From positions 930,001 through 994,000 of the forward strand of contig NZ_DS996805.1 of assembly GCF_000156235.1 (NCBI RefSeq): DNA of 64,000 nucleotides, written 5' to 3'. The stretch is from Pseudovibrio sp000156235 (GTDB taxonomy: Bacteria; Pseudomonadota; Alphaproteobacteria; Rhizobiales; Stappiaceae). How positions within the stretch are numbered: the stretch's first letter is position 1; every line of letters starts with the position of its first letter. Positions 42,772-53,600 of this stretch are shown piece after piece. Made by a program: the position numbers and the translations under genes. The notes beneath the pieces are model-generated. The model had not been told where the DNA came from, made no database searches, and saw only the letters and a list, made by a program, of their open reading frames with translations.

Positions 42772-42799
42772 GCAATGAACGGACAGAGGAGCTGAGATT

Positions 42800-44221
42800 A
42801 TGGCAAAGAAGGATTTCACTGCCCTTTCGGTGGATTCGATCGACACTGTCATCTCGACTGATGCCCCTAATCCGGATCATATGGAGCCGGGTGCCACCAA
42901 TCTTCCAGCTCAAACGCCTGCGGGCTACTGGTTCCTTGGCGCGGATGACATTCAGTTCGTGCCCCTTGGCAACAATGCGCTCGTGAAAGCCGCAAGCAGT
43001 TTGCTTGCGCTTGCCGCACGCCTGCGGAACCATGCGCAGCACCGGGATGTGAACGCTCTTCGATCTCACGTCATCTCTGAAATTCGTGCATTTGAACACA
43101 ACTCGATGCTGGGTGGCCTTTCGTCCAAGACCATTCGCATCGCACGATACGTTCTTTGTGCCACGCTTGATGACATCATTCTCAACACCCCATGGGGGAG
43201 CCGCAGTATCTGGGCAACGCAGAGCCTTGTGAGCAACTTCCATAAGGACGTATCCGGTGGTGACAGATTTTATGATCTATTGAGGAAGACGCAGGCCAAT
43301 CCAAGTCGTGACAAAGATCTTCTGGAGTTGTTGTATCTTTGTATTTCACTCGGGTTCGAAGGCCGCTTGCGGATCATGCCGCAAGGCACCAACACCATGT
43401 CGCGGCTGCGCTATGGTATCTCTCGCCTCATTCGCTCCTTACGTGGAGATCAGGAAACAGATCTTTCACTCCATTGGCGCGGTGTAGAGGATGCCTACAG
43501 GCCGCTGAAATGGTCTGTTCCGGTCTGGGGGATCTTCTTCGGTGCTGCTGTGCTCGGACTGCTGATTTACGGCATATTGTTGTTCTGGCTTGGTGAGAAG
43601 AGTGAGCGTATTGCATTTCAATATGAATCTCTCATCAACACCAGCCCAATCGATCTGACACATCAACCAGCACCACCACGCGCAGCATTGCCTAATCTGC
43701 CTCAGCAGCAGGCTACTCCCGGCACACCGGGTAGTCCTTCATCACCACAGGTTGTTCGCAGTTCAACGGCGTATCAGCAGATCAGCGCCTTCCTGGCCAC
43801 TGAGATCCAGCAGGGCCTCGTGGTTGTGATGAATGCCAATGGGAATGTTGTTATCCGTCTGACTGGTTCAGGCATGTTTGCAACGGCACGCGATACTTTG
43901 ACAGCCCGGTTTATTCCAGTTGTGAACCGTGTGGCAGAGGCGCTCAACACACGTCCGGGCAGGATCAACGTGGTTGGATATTCTGACAACATCCCAATCC
44001 GGAACGCCCAGTTCAGAAACAACGTGGCGCTTTCCAAAGCACGCGCGCAGACCGTGGCTGATCTGATCAAGGTTCGTCTGACTGACAAGAACCGTGTGAG
44101 AGCCATAGGTAGAGGTTCTGCTGATCCAATTGCTTCCAATGCAACGGCTGAAGGGCGTGCGCAGAACAGGCGCATAGATATTACGCTGATCCCTAGCACT
44201 GGCCAGGGAGGTCAGCAATGA
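42800..44221 (+). CDS. tssL: T6SS inner-membrane protein TssL with OmpA-like domain
   Basis: The 473-residue protein has the DotU/TssL cytoplasmic domain (residues ~45-230; IRAFEHNSMLGGLSSKTIRIARYVLCATLDDIIL and LRIMPQG), one membrane segment near 243-263 (VWGIFFGAAVLGLLIYGILLFW), a Pro-rich linker (~285-320) and a C-terminal OmpA-like domain (~330-465; VVGYSDNIPI, LSKARAQTVADLIK) that binds peptidoglycan. TssL with this C-terminal domain is the extended class also seen in H1. It overlaps tssM by 4 bp (ATGA). Confidence 0.94.
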   Translation: MAKKDFTALSVDSIDTVISTDAPNPDHMEPGATNLPAQTPAGYWFLGADDIQFVPLGNNALVKAASSLLALAARLRNHAQHRDVNALRSHVISEIRAFEHNSMLGGLSSKTIRIARYVLCATLDDIILNTPWGSRSIWATQSLVSNFHKDVSGGDRFYDLLRKTQANPSRDKDLLELLYLCISLGFEGRLRIMPQGTNTMSRLRYGISRLIRSLRGDQETDLSLHWRGVEDAYRPLKWSVPVWGIFFGAAVLGLLIYGILLFWLGEKSERIAFQYESLINTSPIDLTHQPAPPRAALPNLPQQQATPGTPGSPSSPQVVRSSTAYQQISAFLATEIQQGLVVVMNANGNVVIRLTGSGMFATARDTLTARFIPVVNRVAEALNTRPGRINVVGYSDNIPIRNAQFRNNVALSKARAQTVADLIKVRLTDKNRVRAIGRGSADPIASNATAEGRAQNRRIDITLIPSTGQGGQQ

Positions 44222-47200
44222 GTAGACTCAAACGCTTTTTCCCCTTCTGGTTCGTTACACTCCTCATCATACTGATCCTGTGTGCAGTTGTCTGGATCTA
44301 TGGTCCAAGCCTTTCCATTTTTGGCGCCAAGCCATTTGCAATGGCTGTGGTGCGTATGCTGGTCGTGATGGGCCTGCTTATGATTTGGGCGGCCATCAAC
44401 ATTGCGCGCTTATCTCGCCGTGCACGGGAAGCTGAGGCGAAAAACGAAGAGGAAGAAGAGGAAGAAGAGCCTGAGGTCGACCCAGACGAGCTGGCAAAGA
44501 ATGAAGCTGCTCTTGTTACCACCAAGGTGGAAAAGAGCCTGAACATTCTTAAAACAGCCAGTGTTGATGGGAAGCTCGGGCGCCGCGTTATCTATCAGCT
44601 TCCGTGGTACCTGATGATTGGTCCGGAAGAATCCGGCAAAACCACTGCCCTGCTCCGCTCTGGCATGAAGTTTCCATTGGCTCACAAGCTGGGTCAGAAA
44701 GTGGATGCTGCGACCGTGGAGCCGACGGCAGAATGTGAGTACTGGTTCAGCAATAACGCGATCATCGTGGACAGTGCTGGTCGTTATACGATGCAGGATC
44801 AGGACGAGGTCATTGATGCGTCCGGCTGGAACACCCTTCTCACTTTGATTAAGAAAAATCGACGCCGCCAGCCACTCAACGGCATGATCATTGCGATCAA
44901 TCTGGCCAAACTGGTGACGTTGAGGTCCGACCAGCGCCTTGATATGGCCCGGACTGTCAAACAACGTGTCAAAGAGGCTGAGAAACAGCTGGGGCTTAGA
45001 TTTCCGATCTATGTGATGTTCACCAAGCTCGATCTGATCGCTGGCTTTACAGATTACTTCCAGATCCTTGGCCGTGATGAACGGCATCAGGTTTGGGGTA
45101 TGACCTTCCCTGTTGATGATGGGAAGTCCTCAGAGAATGCGATCAGTCATTTTGACGAAGAATATGAGCTGCTGATGGAGCAGCTTAACTCGCGTGTATA
45201 CGACTACCTCAATAAAGAAACCGACATTCAACACAGAAGCCTGATCTTCAGTTTCCCGCAGCAAATGGCGTCTTTACAGACAGTGCTGAACGATTTTCTT
45301 ACTGAGATGTTCCGGCCTAATCGTTATGAAGATCGCAGCTTCCTGCGTGGTGTTTACTTCACCTCAGCAACTCAAGAAGGGCAGCCGGTTGATCTGTTAG
45401 CAGGCTCTATTGCACAGGCTTATGGTGTTGGCCGGCAAGCCCTTCCCTCAGCCCCATATGAGCGGCATGCTTACTTTCTCGAGCGTTTGTTCTTTGACCT
45501 GATCTTTGGTGAAGGCAACCTTGCAGGCGAAAGCAAGCAAGTGATGCGCAAGCAAAAGATCAGGAAACGTCTTTCACTGGCCGCTTGCTTTATAGCTCTG
45601 GCATTCCTGACGACCGTCTGGGTCATTAGCTATGAACTCAATCAGGAAAATATCATCAATCGCGCGAATGCGGACCTGAAAGAATTTCCGAAGTTTGCTG
45701 ATCGCATTGATGCAGTGCGAGTGAATGATGCGAACTATCTGGCGGTGTTGCCGCTGCTGAACTACCTGCGCGATCTGCCTGGAGGATACTCTGATCAGCA
45801 AGAGAAACCGCCTCAGAATGAGCGGTGGGGTCTTAACCAGATTCCGATTGTCGCTGAGGATGCTGATGCGCTCTATCACAACGGGCTGGAACGCTACCTC
45901 CGTCCCCGTATGATGCTGCGTCTTGAGCAGCAGATGGTTGCGAACATCGACAATCCTGAGTTTCTGTTCGAGGCTTTGCGCATCTATCTCGAGCTTGCTG
46001 ATAAAGGACCGATTGAACCTGAGATCATTCAGCGTTGGGAAGAAACAGACTGGCAAACGCTCTACAGTGATCCACGTCAGGTCACAGAACGCGAACAGCT
46101 CTCCAATCACCTTGCCGCTTTGCTGCAACAACCTTTCAAGGTTCGGATTGATGTGAATACACAGTTGGTTAGCCAAGTTCGGGAAATCCTGAATGCGCAA
46201 CCAATTGCAGAGCTCGCCTACTCCTTTATTAAGGCCGGACAAGCTGCACAAAACCTACCTGAATGGCGTCCTGACGAAGCTGGCGGCTCTGCCACAACAC
46301 GCGTCTTTACCCGCTCCTCTGGGAAACCGTTGACTGAAGGAATTCCTGGGCTTTACACCTATGATGGCTTTCACGGTGTCTTCCTGCCTCAACTGGTGGA
46401 TAGCATTCAGAGCTTCGTTCGAGAAAGCTGGGTGTTAGGTCCTAATGGGCAACTGGAGAACAAGGAAGAGACGGTTACTCGTATCGAACGCGGTGTCCTT
46501 GGGCTTTATCTGGATGACTATGCACGTATGTGGGATGCGATGCTGGCAGACCTGAGGATCGTGAAGTTCGGTAGTTTGGCACAAGCCACCGACGTCATTA
46601 ACACCGCATCCGGTCCAAACTCGCCAATCCGTAACATGCTTGTTTCTGTGGCAGAGCAAACTCAACTGACCCGTACTGAAGCTCCTTCCAGTGCGACTGG
46701 TATTGCCCAGAATGTGGCTGGTGGTGCTGCGCGGATTGCACAGGAAGAAGCCCGCGCAACAACCAACCTGAGACAGCAGCAGCTGGTTGAAGTTCTTGGT
46801 GAGGCTGTCCCGACCAGTGAAGGTGGTCCGAGAACAGCACCTCCGGGCTCCTCCGTTCAGGCCCGGTTTGAGGCGCTTGATAACTATACATTGGGCAGCG
46901 GAAGCGGCACGACACCTCTGGATGCGCTACTGATGCAGGTCACTGATCTTTATCGTGAATTGAACCGAATACTGCTCGCCAACAACAGTCAGCAGGATGC
47001 TCTTAGCTATATCCTTGGCGGCGGTAGTGATGCGGTTAAGACGCTTAAGGACGAGGCCCCTAACCTGCCGATGCCGTTGCAGAGCTGGATACAGGAGATG
47101 CTTCAGTTTTCATCTCAGGTGACCTCTAATGATGCACAAAAAGCAATCAATGCGGCCTGGGATTCTGAAGTTTTGCCACTTTGCAGCACAGCTTTGACAA

Positions 47201-47847
47201 ACCGGTATCCGGTGGCTGATGGGCAAAAAGCGTCTGTCATGCTGGATGACTTTTCGACCCTGTTTAAACCCGGTGGTAAGATTGAAGCGTTTTTCAATAC
47301 CAACATCAAATCCTTCGTCGATACATCCAGCACGCCATGGAAATGGAGAGATGGTGAGAACGCTAGGATTGGGGTCTCCAAAGACAGCCTTCAAGTCTTC
47401 GAAAAAGCTAACGATATTCGCAACGCATATTTCGCAAATGGGGGGGATAAACCATCTGTTGCATTCACGATGACCCCACTGGATCTGGATATCGGATCTA
47501 CTCGTGTCGCGCTCACCGTGGATGGGACGACAGTAAGCTATGCACATGGCCCGTCTCGCCCCGTTGAACTGAGTTGGCCCGGCGATGGCGTCCCCTCTGC
47601 TAGCCTGGCATTTTTTCCTGAGGTTGCCGGAGAAGCTAACTCCATCAATCTCAGCGGACCCTGGTCCCTCTTTAGATTATTGGAAAAGGCACGCGTAACG
47701 AAGACTGAGATACCTGATCAATACAAGGTGAGATTTTCGCTTGGAAATCGTTTTGCCACCTTCAATCTCATCGCGAACAGCGTGAACAATCCATTCTCCG
47801 CAAGGCTACTTCAGAATTTCACCTGCCCCAAGGAGCTCGACGCATAG
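44218..47847 (+). CDS. tssM: T6SS inner-membrane protein TssM (IcmF)
   Basis: TssM forms the main envelope-spanning part of the T6SS membrane complex with TssJ and TssL. The 1209-residue protein has two N-terminal membrane segments (~8-30 and ~40-62), a strongly acidic stretch near 76-90, a Walker A GPEESGKTT near 135-143 with a following DSAGRY, a third membrane segment near 452-472, and a long periplasmic C-terminal domain (~480-1209) that includes the TssJ-binding end. The Walker motif is intact, so it may bind nucleotide. Confidence 0.95.
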   Translation: MSRLKRFFPFWFVTLLIILILCAVVWIYGPSLSIFGAKPFAMAVVRMLVVMGLLMIWAAINIARLSRRAREAEAKNEEEEEEEEPEVDPDELAKNEAALVTTKVEKSLNILKTASVDGKLGRRVIYQLPWYLMIGPEESGKTTALLRSGMKFPLAHKLGQKVDAATVEPTAECEYWFSNNAIIVDSAGRYTMQDQDEVIDASGWNTLLTLIKKNRRRQPLNGMIIAINLAKLVTLRSDQRLDMARTVKQRVKEAEKQLGLRFPIYVMFTKLDLIAGFTDYFQILGRDERHQVWGMTFPVDDGKSSENAISHFDEEYELLMEQLNSRVYDYLNKETDIQHRSLIFSFPQQMASLQTVLNDFLTEMFRPNRYEDRSFLRGVYFTSATQEGQPVDLLAGSIAQAYGVGRQALPSAPYERHAYFLERLFFDLIFGEGNLAGESKQVMRKQKIRKRLSLAACFIALAFLTTVWVISYELNQENIINRANADLKEFPKFADRIDAVRVNDANYLAVLPLLNYLRDLPGGYSDQQEKPPQNERWGLNQIPIVAEDADALYHNGLERYLRPRMMLRLEQQMVANIDNPEFLFEALRIYLELADKGPIEPEIIQRWEETDWQTLYSDPRQVTEREQLSNHLAALLQQPFKVRIDVNTQLVSQVREILNAQPIAELAYSFIKAGQAAQNLPEWRPDEAGGSATTRVFTRSSGKPLTEGIPGLYTYDGFHGVFLPQLVDSIQSFVRESWVLGPNGQLENKEETVTRIERGVLGLYLDDYARMWDAMLADLRIVKFGSLAQATDVINTASGPNSPIRNMLVSVAEQTQLTRTEAPSSATGIAQNVAGGAARIAQEEARATTNLRQQQLVEVLGEAVPTSEGGPRTAPPGSSVQARFEALDNYTLGSGSGTTPLDALLMQVTDLYRELNRILLANNSQQDALSYILGGGSDAVKTLKDEAPNLPMPLQSWIQEMLQFSSQVTSNDAQKAINAAWDSEVLPLCSTALTNRYPVADGQKASVMLDDFSTLFKPGGKIEAFFNTNIKSFVDTSSTPWKWRDGENARIGVSKDSLQVFEKANDIRNAYFANGGDKPSVAFTMTPLDLDIGSTRVALTVDGTTVSYAHGPSRPVELSWPGDGVPSASLAFFPEVAGEANSINLSGPWSLFRLLEKARVTKTEIPDQYKVRFSLGNRFATFNLIANSVNNPFSARLLQNFTCPKELDA

Positions 47848-47898
47848 AACACCGGGTTAAGTGGTTCTCTAAAATAACAATACTAAGTGGAGCCTCGA

Positions 47899-50637
47899 AT
47901 GTCTGACGATCAACTAACACCCGAACAACTCCAATGGGTGCAAGCGGTTTATAAAGCTCTTGGCTGGACCTTCAAGGAAAAGGAAGAGGCTGAACGTGAG
48001 ACAGCTGCCGCAATCAAAGAAAAAGAAGAAAAAGAGATTGCACAGGCCACTGCCAAAACCAAAGCTGAAGACGACAAGAAGATTGGCGCAGCAGTTACTG
48101 AAGCAACTGCAGAGCGCATTAAGCAAGAGAGTGATGAAAAGCTCAAAGACGTTACTGCTCAGCTCACCGATCTGAAAGCAGACGTCAAAGATCACTTTGT
48201 CCATGAGAATGAAGACACAGATTCAGACGCAATGGCAGCGCTTGCAACTCAAAGCAAGCAGCTTCTGGAGCGACTGAACTCTGTTTATGGACATAAGAAG
48301 GATTTTGAGAAGTATCCAAGTGAAGCGATTGCTTTTGATAAGAGCTATGAGAACGCTAAAGCGCTTATCCAGACCGCTGCTTTGGAAATCAAAACTAAAG
48401 ATACAGATGGTGCGCACAACAGCCTGTTGGATGCAGAATCTACCATTGATGACATGCAGACGCTCTGGCAAGGCGTCGTCGCAGCTGCCAAGAGCCAGCC
48501 TACAGAGCCGCCAGTTCCAGCAGAGCTGAAGCAAAATGTGATGGAAGTTGGCCATGGCATCAAGGCCATGACCGCTATCGGCTTTTCCGGCCCAGCAGAA
48601 CGGCTTGGTAAAACCCTCAAGGATGTGAGAGCTGCCCAACTCGGGAAAGATGACCCTGCATGGGAAATCCTGCTTTATGAGACGGAGATGGCGGTTGCAG
48701 CCGTTGTTGAGTTCAATCAGCTTAAAACTCACATTCAGAAGCTTTCGACCAGCTTGAGAAACTCAGGTTTGACGGATGCCGCCGGGAATGTTGAGTCTGA
48801 CCTCGACAAGTACATGGCTGACTCTGCGCATACAGTTCCAACTATTCGTAGTCTGTTGACGTCCCTCAAAGCTTCTGCAGCACACAAGAACAGCATGCGG
48901 AAGGAAGAAAAGTGGGATGCGGCCCAACTGAGCGAACGGACTGAACGGTTCCGTGATGACCTGAAGAAGTTGGTTCTTTACGACAAGGACGGCAATCTCG
49001 TCACGAAACCGGATGAGCGCCGCGCAGTTAAGCGGGCGGGTGATGTGCCCGGTCTGGATAAGGATGTGATGATCCAGATCCCGCGCCGGCCCAAAGATGC
49101 CAAGGAAATTCCTCGCAAGACCATTGATAGTCTGCTTGAAACCTTTGACTTCCTGGATGAGCTGAAAGCCTCTGGCGTAACCGGCGTGGAAGATATCGCC
49201 GTTGAGGAGTTTTTGAGAGCTGAGGCCATTCTTTCTGGCATTCAGAAAGATCCTGGCGGCTACAAGAAGCTCACGAAAAACCTCGATAAGCTTCGCGAAA
49301 AGATCGACAAAATCTCGAAAGGCAAAGAAGGCGCCTACTACATTGAGGAACGCCTGCGCCTGAAGGATGACATTGACGAGCTGGAAGATGAAGCCCTTTC
49401 CATGAACATTGAGAAGGCTTTGACTGCTTGTACCGATATGGAAGCCAAGCAGCTTCATCCGCTTGAGGAAGGCGTTCGAAAAGCCGTGAAGAACCGCGAG
49501 CTGTTCGACACCAAGGTCAAGATTATCGAGAACCAGTTTACGGAGATACCTAAGCTTCTGGCTCAGATGGGCAAGGCTGATCCTAAGCTGGCCAAGATGA
49601 TTGGTTCTCTCTTCGCCCCTGATGAGGTCAAGCAGTACCACGGTGAACTGGATCTTTTCTTCGATCAGGCGAAAGACCTTGCCTACAACGCAACCACGAA
49701 CGATGAACTCGCTCACTCACTGGATCTGGCAAACCGCCTGATCTTTCGTGTTGATCGTTTCGTGCTTGAGTTGGAAGGCCAGCTGAGCCACCTGCATAAG
49801 CTTGCCGAAATGGAAGCTAAAGGTGAGAAGATCACTGACGCAGATCGTTTCAGCGCAGAAGAGTTGAAACACTTCAAGAAGCTGGAAGACGATTACAAGA
49901 AGGGCGTTGCCCGCAAGAAAGAGCAGAAGGAAGCGAAGGAAGCCTTCCTCGCCAAGTCCGGCCCGCTCAAAGACGAGCTGGATATGATGACCTCGAAAGA
50001 CATCTCCATCAAGCGTATCCTTGCCTACTACAAGGGTGTTGAACGTGTTGATCCAAGCAAGTTCGATACCTCACGGCTGAAGGAACTTCGGCTGGAAATT
50101 GCGGATCTTGAAGAGAACTCTGATGCGGCTCATTCGCACAAAGAGAACCTAGCCAAACTTAAAGAGCTGGAAAGTGCTCTGGATGCAATGCGCGGTGAAA
50201 TCACCGGTTTCCGCGAAGATATTGCCAAGGACATTTCCAAGTTCTCTGACAACTGTCTCACGCGTCTTGATAAAGCCAAGAAGTACATCGACGGCACATT
50301 TGTGAATGCAGTGAAGGACAAGCAGGATGCAGGTGAAGAAGCCGTGGATGTGGCGGCTTTGCGTAAGTTCGCCTCTAGCATCTCTCAGCCTCTGGCCCTT
50401 GCAGAACTGCCAAAGAATGTTGCTGTGATCGCTGATAAATCAAAAGACCTGAAAGAGCGCAAGAAAGCACGTGAGAACGCCCTTAGACAGGTGCGTCCAC
50501 TGATTGCGCAGCTCGATAACAGTAAGGCCATTCAGCTCTATATGCGGCACCCGTTCAGTGACTTGCCGAATGATCTGAACATTCTGCGTCCTGAGCTGGT
50601 TCAGCTTGAAGTGAAACTTCTGTCGCTTGGCGGCTAA
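47899..50637 (+). CDS. Large helical protein 1 after tssM, unknown
   Basis: The 912-residue protein is dominated by helical, coiled-coil-like sequence rich in Lys, Glu, Ala and Leu, with no membrane segment, signal peptide or catalytic motif I recognise. Residues ~6-17 (LTPEQLQWVQAV) share a T-x-x-Q-x-x-W pattern with the next two proteins. Residues ~25-80 are highly charged (Lys/Glu/Gln). The ATG is preceded by a TGGAG site, the same leader type as the two downstream genes. It lies 51 bp after tssM, suggesting cotranscription and a T6SS cargo or scaffold role, which is inferred from position only. Confidence 0.6.
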   Translation: MSDDQLTPEQLQWVQAVYKALGWTFKEKEEAERETAAAIKEKEEKEIAQATAKTKAEDDKKIGAAVTEATAERIKQESDEKLKDVTAQLTDLKADVKDHFVHENEDTDSDAMAALATQSKQLLERLNSVYGHKKDFEKYPSEAIAFDKSYENAKALIQTAALEIKTKDTDGAHNSLLDAESTIDDMQTLWQGVVAAAKSQPTEPPVPAELKQNVMEVGHGIKAMTAIGFSGPAERLGKTLKDVRAAQLGKDDPAWEILLYETEMAVAAVVEFNQLKTHIQKLSTSLRNSGLTDAAGNVESDLDKYMADSAHTVPTIRSLLTSLKASAAHKNSMRKEEKWDAAQLSERTERFRDDLKKLVLYDKDGNLVTKPDERRAVKRAGDVPGLDKDVMIQIPRRPKDAKEIPRKTIDSLLETFDFLDELKASGVTGVEDIAVEEFLRAEAILSGIQKDPGGYKKLTKNLDKLREKIDKISKGKEGAYYIEERLRLKDDIDELEDEALSMNIEKALTACTDMEAKQLHPLEEGVRKAVKNRELFDTKVKIIENQFTEIPKLLAQMGKADPKLAKMIGSLFAPDEVKQYHGELDLFFDQAKDLAYNATTNDELAHSLDLANRLIFRVDRFVLELEGQLSHLHKLAEMEAKGEKITDADRFSAEELKHFKKLEDDYKKGVARKKEQKEAKEAFLAKSGPLKDELDMMTSKDISIKRILAYYKGVERVDPSKFDTSRLKELRLEIADLEENSDAAHSHKENLAKLKELESALDAMRGEITGFREDIAKDISKFSDNCLTRLDKAKKYIDGTFVNAVKDKQDAGEEAVDVAALRKFASSISQPLALAELPKNVAVIADKSKDLKERKKARENALRQVRPLIAQLDNSKAIQLYMRHPFSDLPNDLNILRPELVQLEVKLLSLGG

Positions 50638-50652
50638 AATATAAACAAGAAG

Positions 50653-50666
50653 GGCCGAAAACGGCC
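50653..50666 (+). repeat. Small hairpin between large proteins 1 and 2
   Basis: GGCCG and CGGCC pair around AAAA (50653-50666), just after the stop of the first large gene. It is too short to be a clear terminator; RNA processing is a guess. Confidence 0.25.
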
Positions 50667-50683
50667 TCATCGTGGAGTTTGTT

Positions 50684-53600
50684 ATGTCTTTAACTCCCTC
50701 CCAGATCGAATGGCTTTCTCAAGCCCAGGGCGGTGTTGAAAGCTTCGAAGCAGATAGCGAAAACGACGAGAAAAAATCTGGAGAACTGACCAATATTTTA
50801 GCCAAATTGGATGCAGACAAAGCAGTCATCCAAAAGGCTCAGGATTTCCAGATTGAACTGGCTCGTGACCCCGGTTTTTTCAAGCGGAAGCTACAGAAAA
50901 CCAAAATGGATTTTATGACGGGTGACATGCAGACAGAGGTCGACTCCTATGCCGATGTGACCTCCGAAACACCCCTTATCCCTGCCGAGAATGTTGATGC
51001 ATTAAACATTGCATTCGACAAAATCCTTCAGAGGCAGGCAGAAATGCTTGCTGCCAAAAAGAAGGATGGAAAAACACGACTTTTCACGGATGAGGACATC
51101 ACCCGTGAGCTGTGGACTCCTTTAGTTCGTCAAGGGATCATCCCTTCCAACCTGGTTCCGGATAAGTACAGCCAGTTTGTGCAGATGTTTCAGGGTGCTT
51201 CGGAGATCTACGAGAACAAGCTTGAACAGCACAGTGAAACAGCTTCCAGATATGAGAATACCCTCGAGGCCATTGGCTTTGCGCGTGACGTGGTCTCTCT
51301 GGCCGGTACCGTTGGCAGCACAGCAATTACAATTGCAAACTTTGAGGACCAATCTCAGTCATTGGCAGAAAAGCGCGAGATTGCCGCCAAGCGTCAGGTT
51401 CTCAAAAGCAAGCAGGATCAGATCGCAGGTGACCTTCGCACTAAGTTGAAACTTGGACCGAATACGACAGACGGAGAAGTCCTGGATGCTGCTGCAGCAG
51501 CCCCAGATGGCAAGTACGCCTGTGAAATCCAAAGCTACCAGAATGTTGAACTCGCTCAAACACAGCTGGTTGAACAGCTGATGGGGCAAACCAAGCTATT
51601 CGAAGAAGAGAAGGCTTTGCTGACCATGTCCACCTCATTGTTGGATGGTGGTCTGGCGATGGCTGAGAAAGGCATCCAGTTCTCAGAGCGGCAAAAGAAT
51701 GCGAGGAATACTCTTGCATTTGCACAGGATGCGGCAGACGTCGTTGCCAGTCAGGTGAAACTTGCGTTGGAAGCAACCAGCAAAACCTATGAGCACGAGG
51801 AACATCAAACAACAGACAAAATTGAGTTTGCAGGCGCAGCTGATAAGGAAACTCTCCAGAACCTGTCTTATGCATCTGGTGCTATCACTGCAGCTATTGA
51901 GGCCAATCAGGTTGCGCGGAAAATTGTATTAGCAACACAAGCAAAAACCACTAAAGATATAGAAAATGCTGTTTTGCAGATTGCTGGTTCAGTTGCCGAT
52001 ACAATCGCTGAAGCGCTTTTTGCAGCAGGTGATGTTCAGGGATACGTCGACACCGGCAAAGAAGATTCCAAACACACTCTCAAAGATGAGCGTAAGACGT
52101 TCGCCTATGGTGATCCCGATTCCGGTCCAGGTCCTGGAAATGCAGCTGACCAGACCGAGCTTATCGGTGTTTCAATCAAGGCATTTTTTGTAGCAGGCGT
52201 TAATGTCGGCACAGCTGTCAAGGCGATAAAAGATAAAGATTACAAAGCCTTCGGAGAATCCCTCGTTTTGGGTCTCATGCAGGCTGCCTCATCTGCGACT
52301 ACAGGCCCCCTCGCCGCTATGGCTAAGCCTGACCTTGCGCTTAACACTGAAGAAGAAAAAGAAGAACTCGGCAATCTCACTCCCCGTGAACTGATGGCAC
52401 GGAAACTGGATCGGTCTGGCTGTGCCTTTGTGCGAACGGAGCGAGAAAAGTTTCTCGATGGATTTCAGGATCCAAGCTACCTGCACACAATCACCAACAA
52501 TATGCGTGAGATGCAGGACGCTTTTCGCGAGGCGAATGAAAAGAAGAAGATGGATGCTGAAACGCTGAAGCGCACCAATGCCGCAATCCAGAAACTTGAA
52601 GCCAAGAAGTCTTGGGATGCTCTTGCTGATTTCAAAAAGAAACAATCAAAAAAGAAAGACCGCGAAGAGTTTATGGCGCAACTCGAAGCGGACGTGGAAG
52701 CCGAAACCAAGGCTCTCAAGAACCTGATCGAACAAGCCTCTCCTCCACCCGATCCGAAGGATGGCGAGGCGCTTGCCAAATCAATGGAAGCTGTTGAGAA
52801 GCTGATTGCAGACATCAAGGCTTCTGAGATGCAGTACAAGTTGATTGAGAAAATCGCCAAGGGCGGTGTTCAGGTGCTTGTGCGCGTTGTTCCTGCCACT
52901 GGTATGGTGGAAGCTTGCAGGAAGCTTGCTTTCGACGCAATCGCCCTTGGTAAGAAGGCGGCTGAGGTTGAGAAATGGCGCCGTAATGTGAAGATGGCGC
53001 AAACCTCTAACTCGCCCTACTACCACGCTTGTAAAGAACGCCATACGCAAGCGGCTGTTCAGGTGAGCCAGAAGACAATCAACACATTCTTATCCATGAT
53101 TGGCGTTGCAACTGAAGCGGCTCGTCTTGCTGACTCAACACAGGCCGCCACCGGCATGTCGATGGTCAAGAACATGGGGCAGGCTCTTTCTGACTTCGGT
53201 TACAAGACCTATGGCCGCGCCAAGATTGTCTTTGGGTGGCGGAAATATCTTGATGCGCGCAAGAACCCTGAGAACCGCAAGAAGGCTCGTGAAGCTATTG
53301 CTTGGAACTCCACGCTTGCCAAGTGTGTGTTGGCCTATGGCATTGTTGAGGAGCGCGATCCGATTGCACAACAGGTTGGCCGTAACTGCGGCCTGACACC
53401 TGAAGTATTGGTTTCCAACTCGGATGTTTGTGCGGCGGTGGTCCGCTATTTCGAGACGCTTTATAGCGAAGACCCCGTTGTTCTTCGTCGCGTTCCGAAG
53501 GTCACCAACTGGCATCCAGGTACGCCTGATCTTACCCTCAAGAGCTGGTTCAGCTTCAAGCGTGCGGCCTCCACAAAGGCTTACCCATTGATGGCGAAGG

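Noticed and set aside
44441..44480. GAA/GAG-rich stretch in tssM
   Set aside because: It is the coding sequence of an acidic linker after the second membrane segment.
48763..49716. 317-codon frame antisense to the 912-residue protein
   Set aside because: The forward frame spans the whole region with a good start and the antisense one has none.
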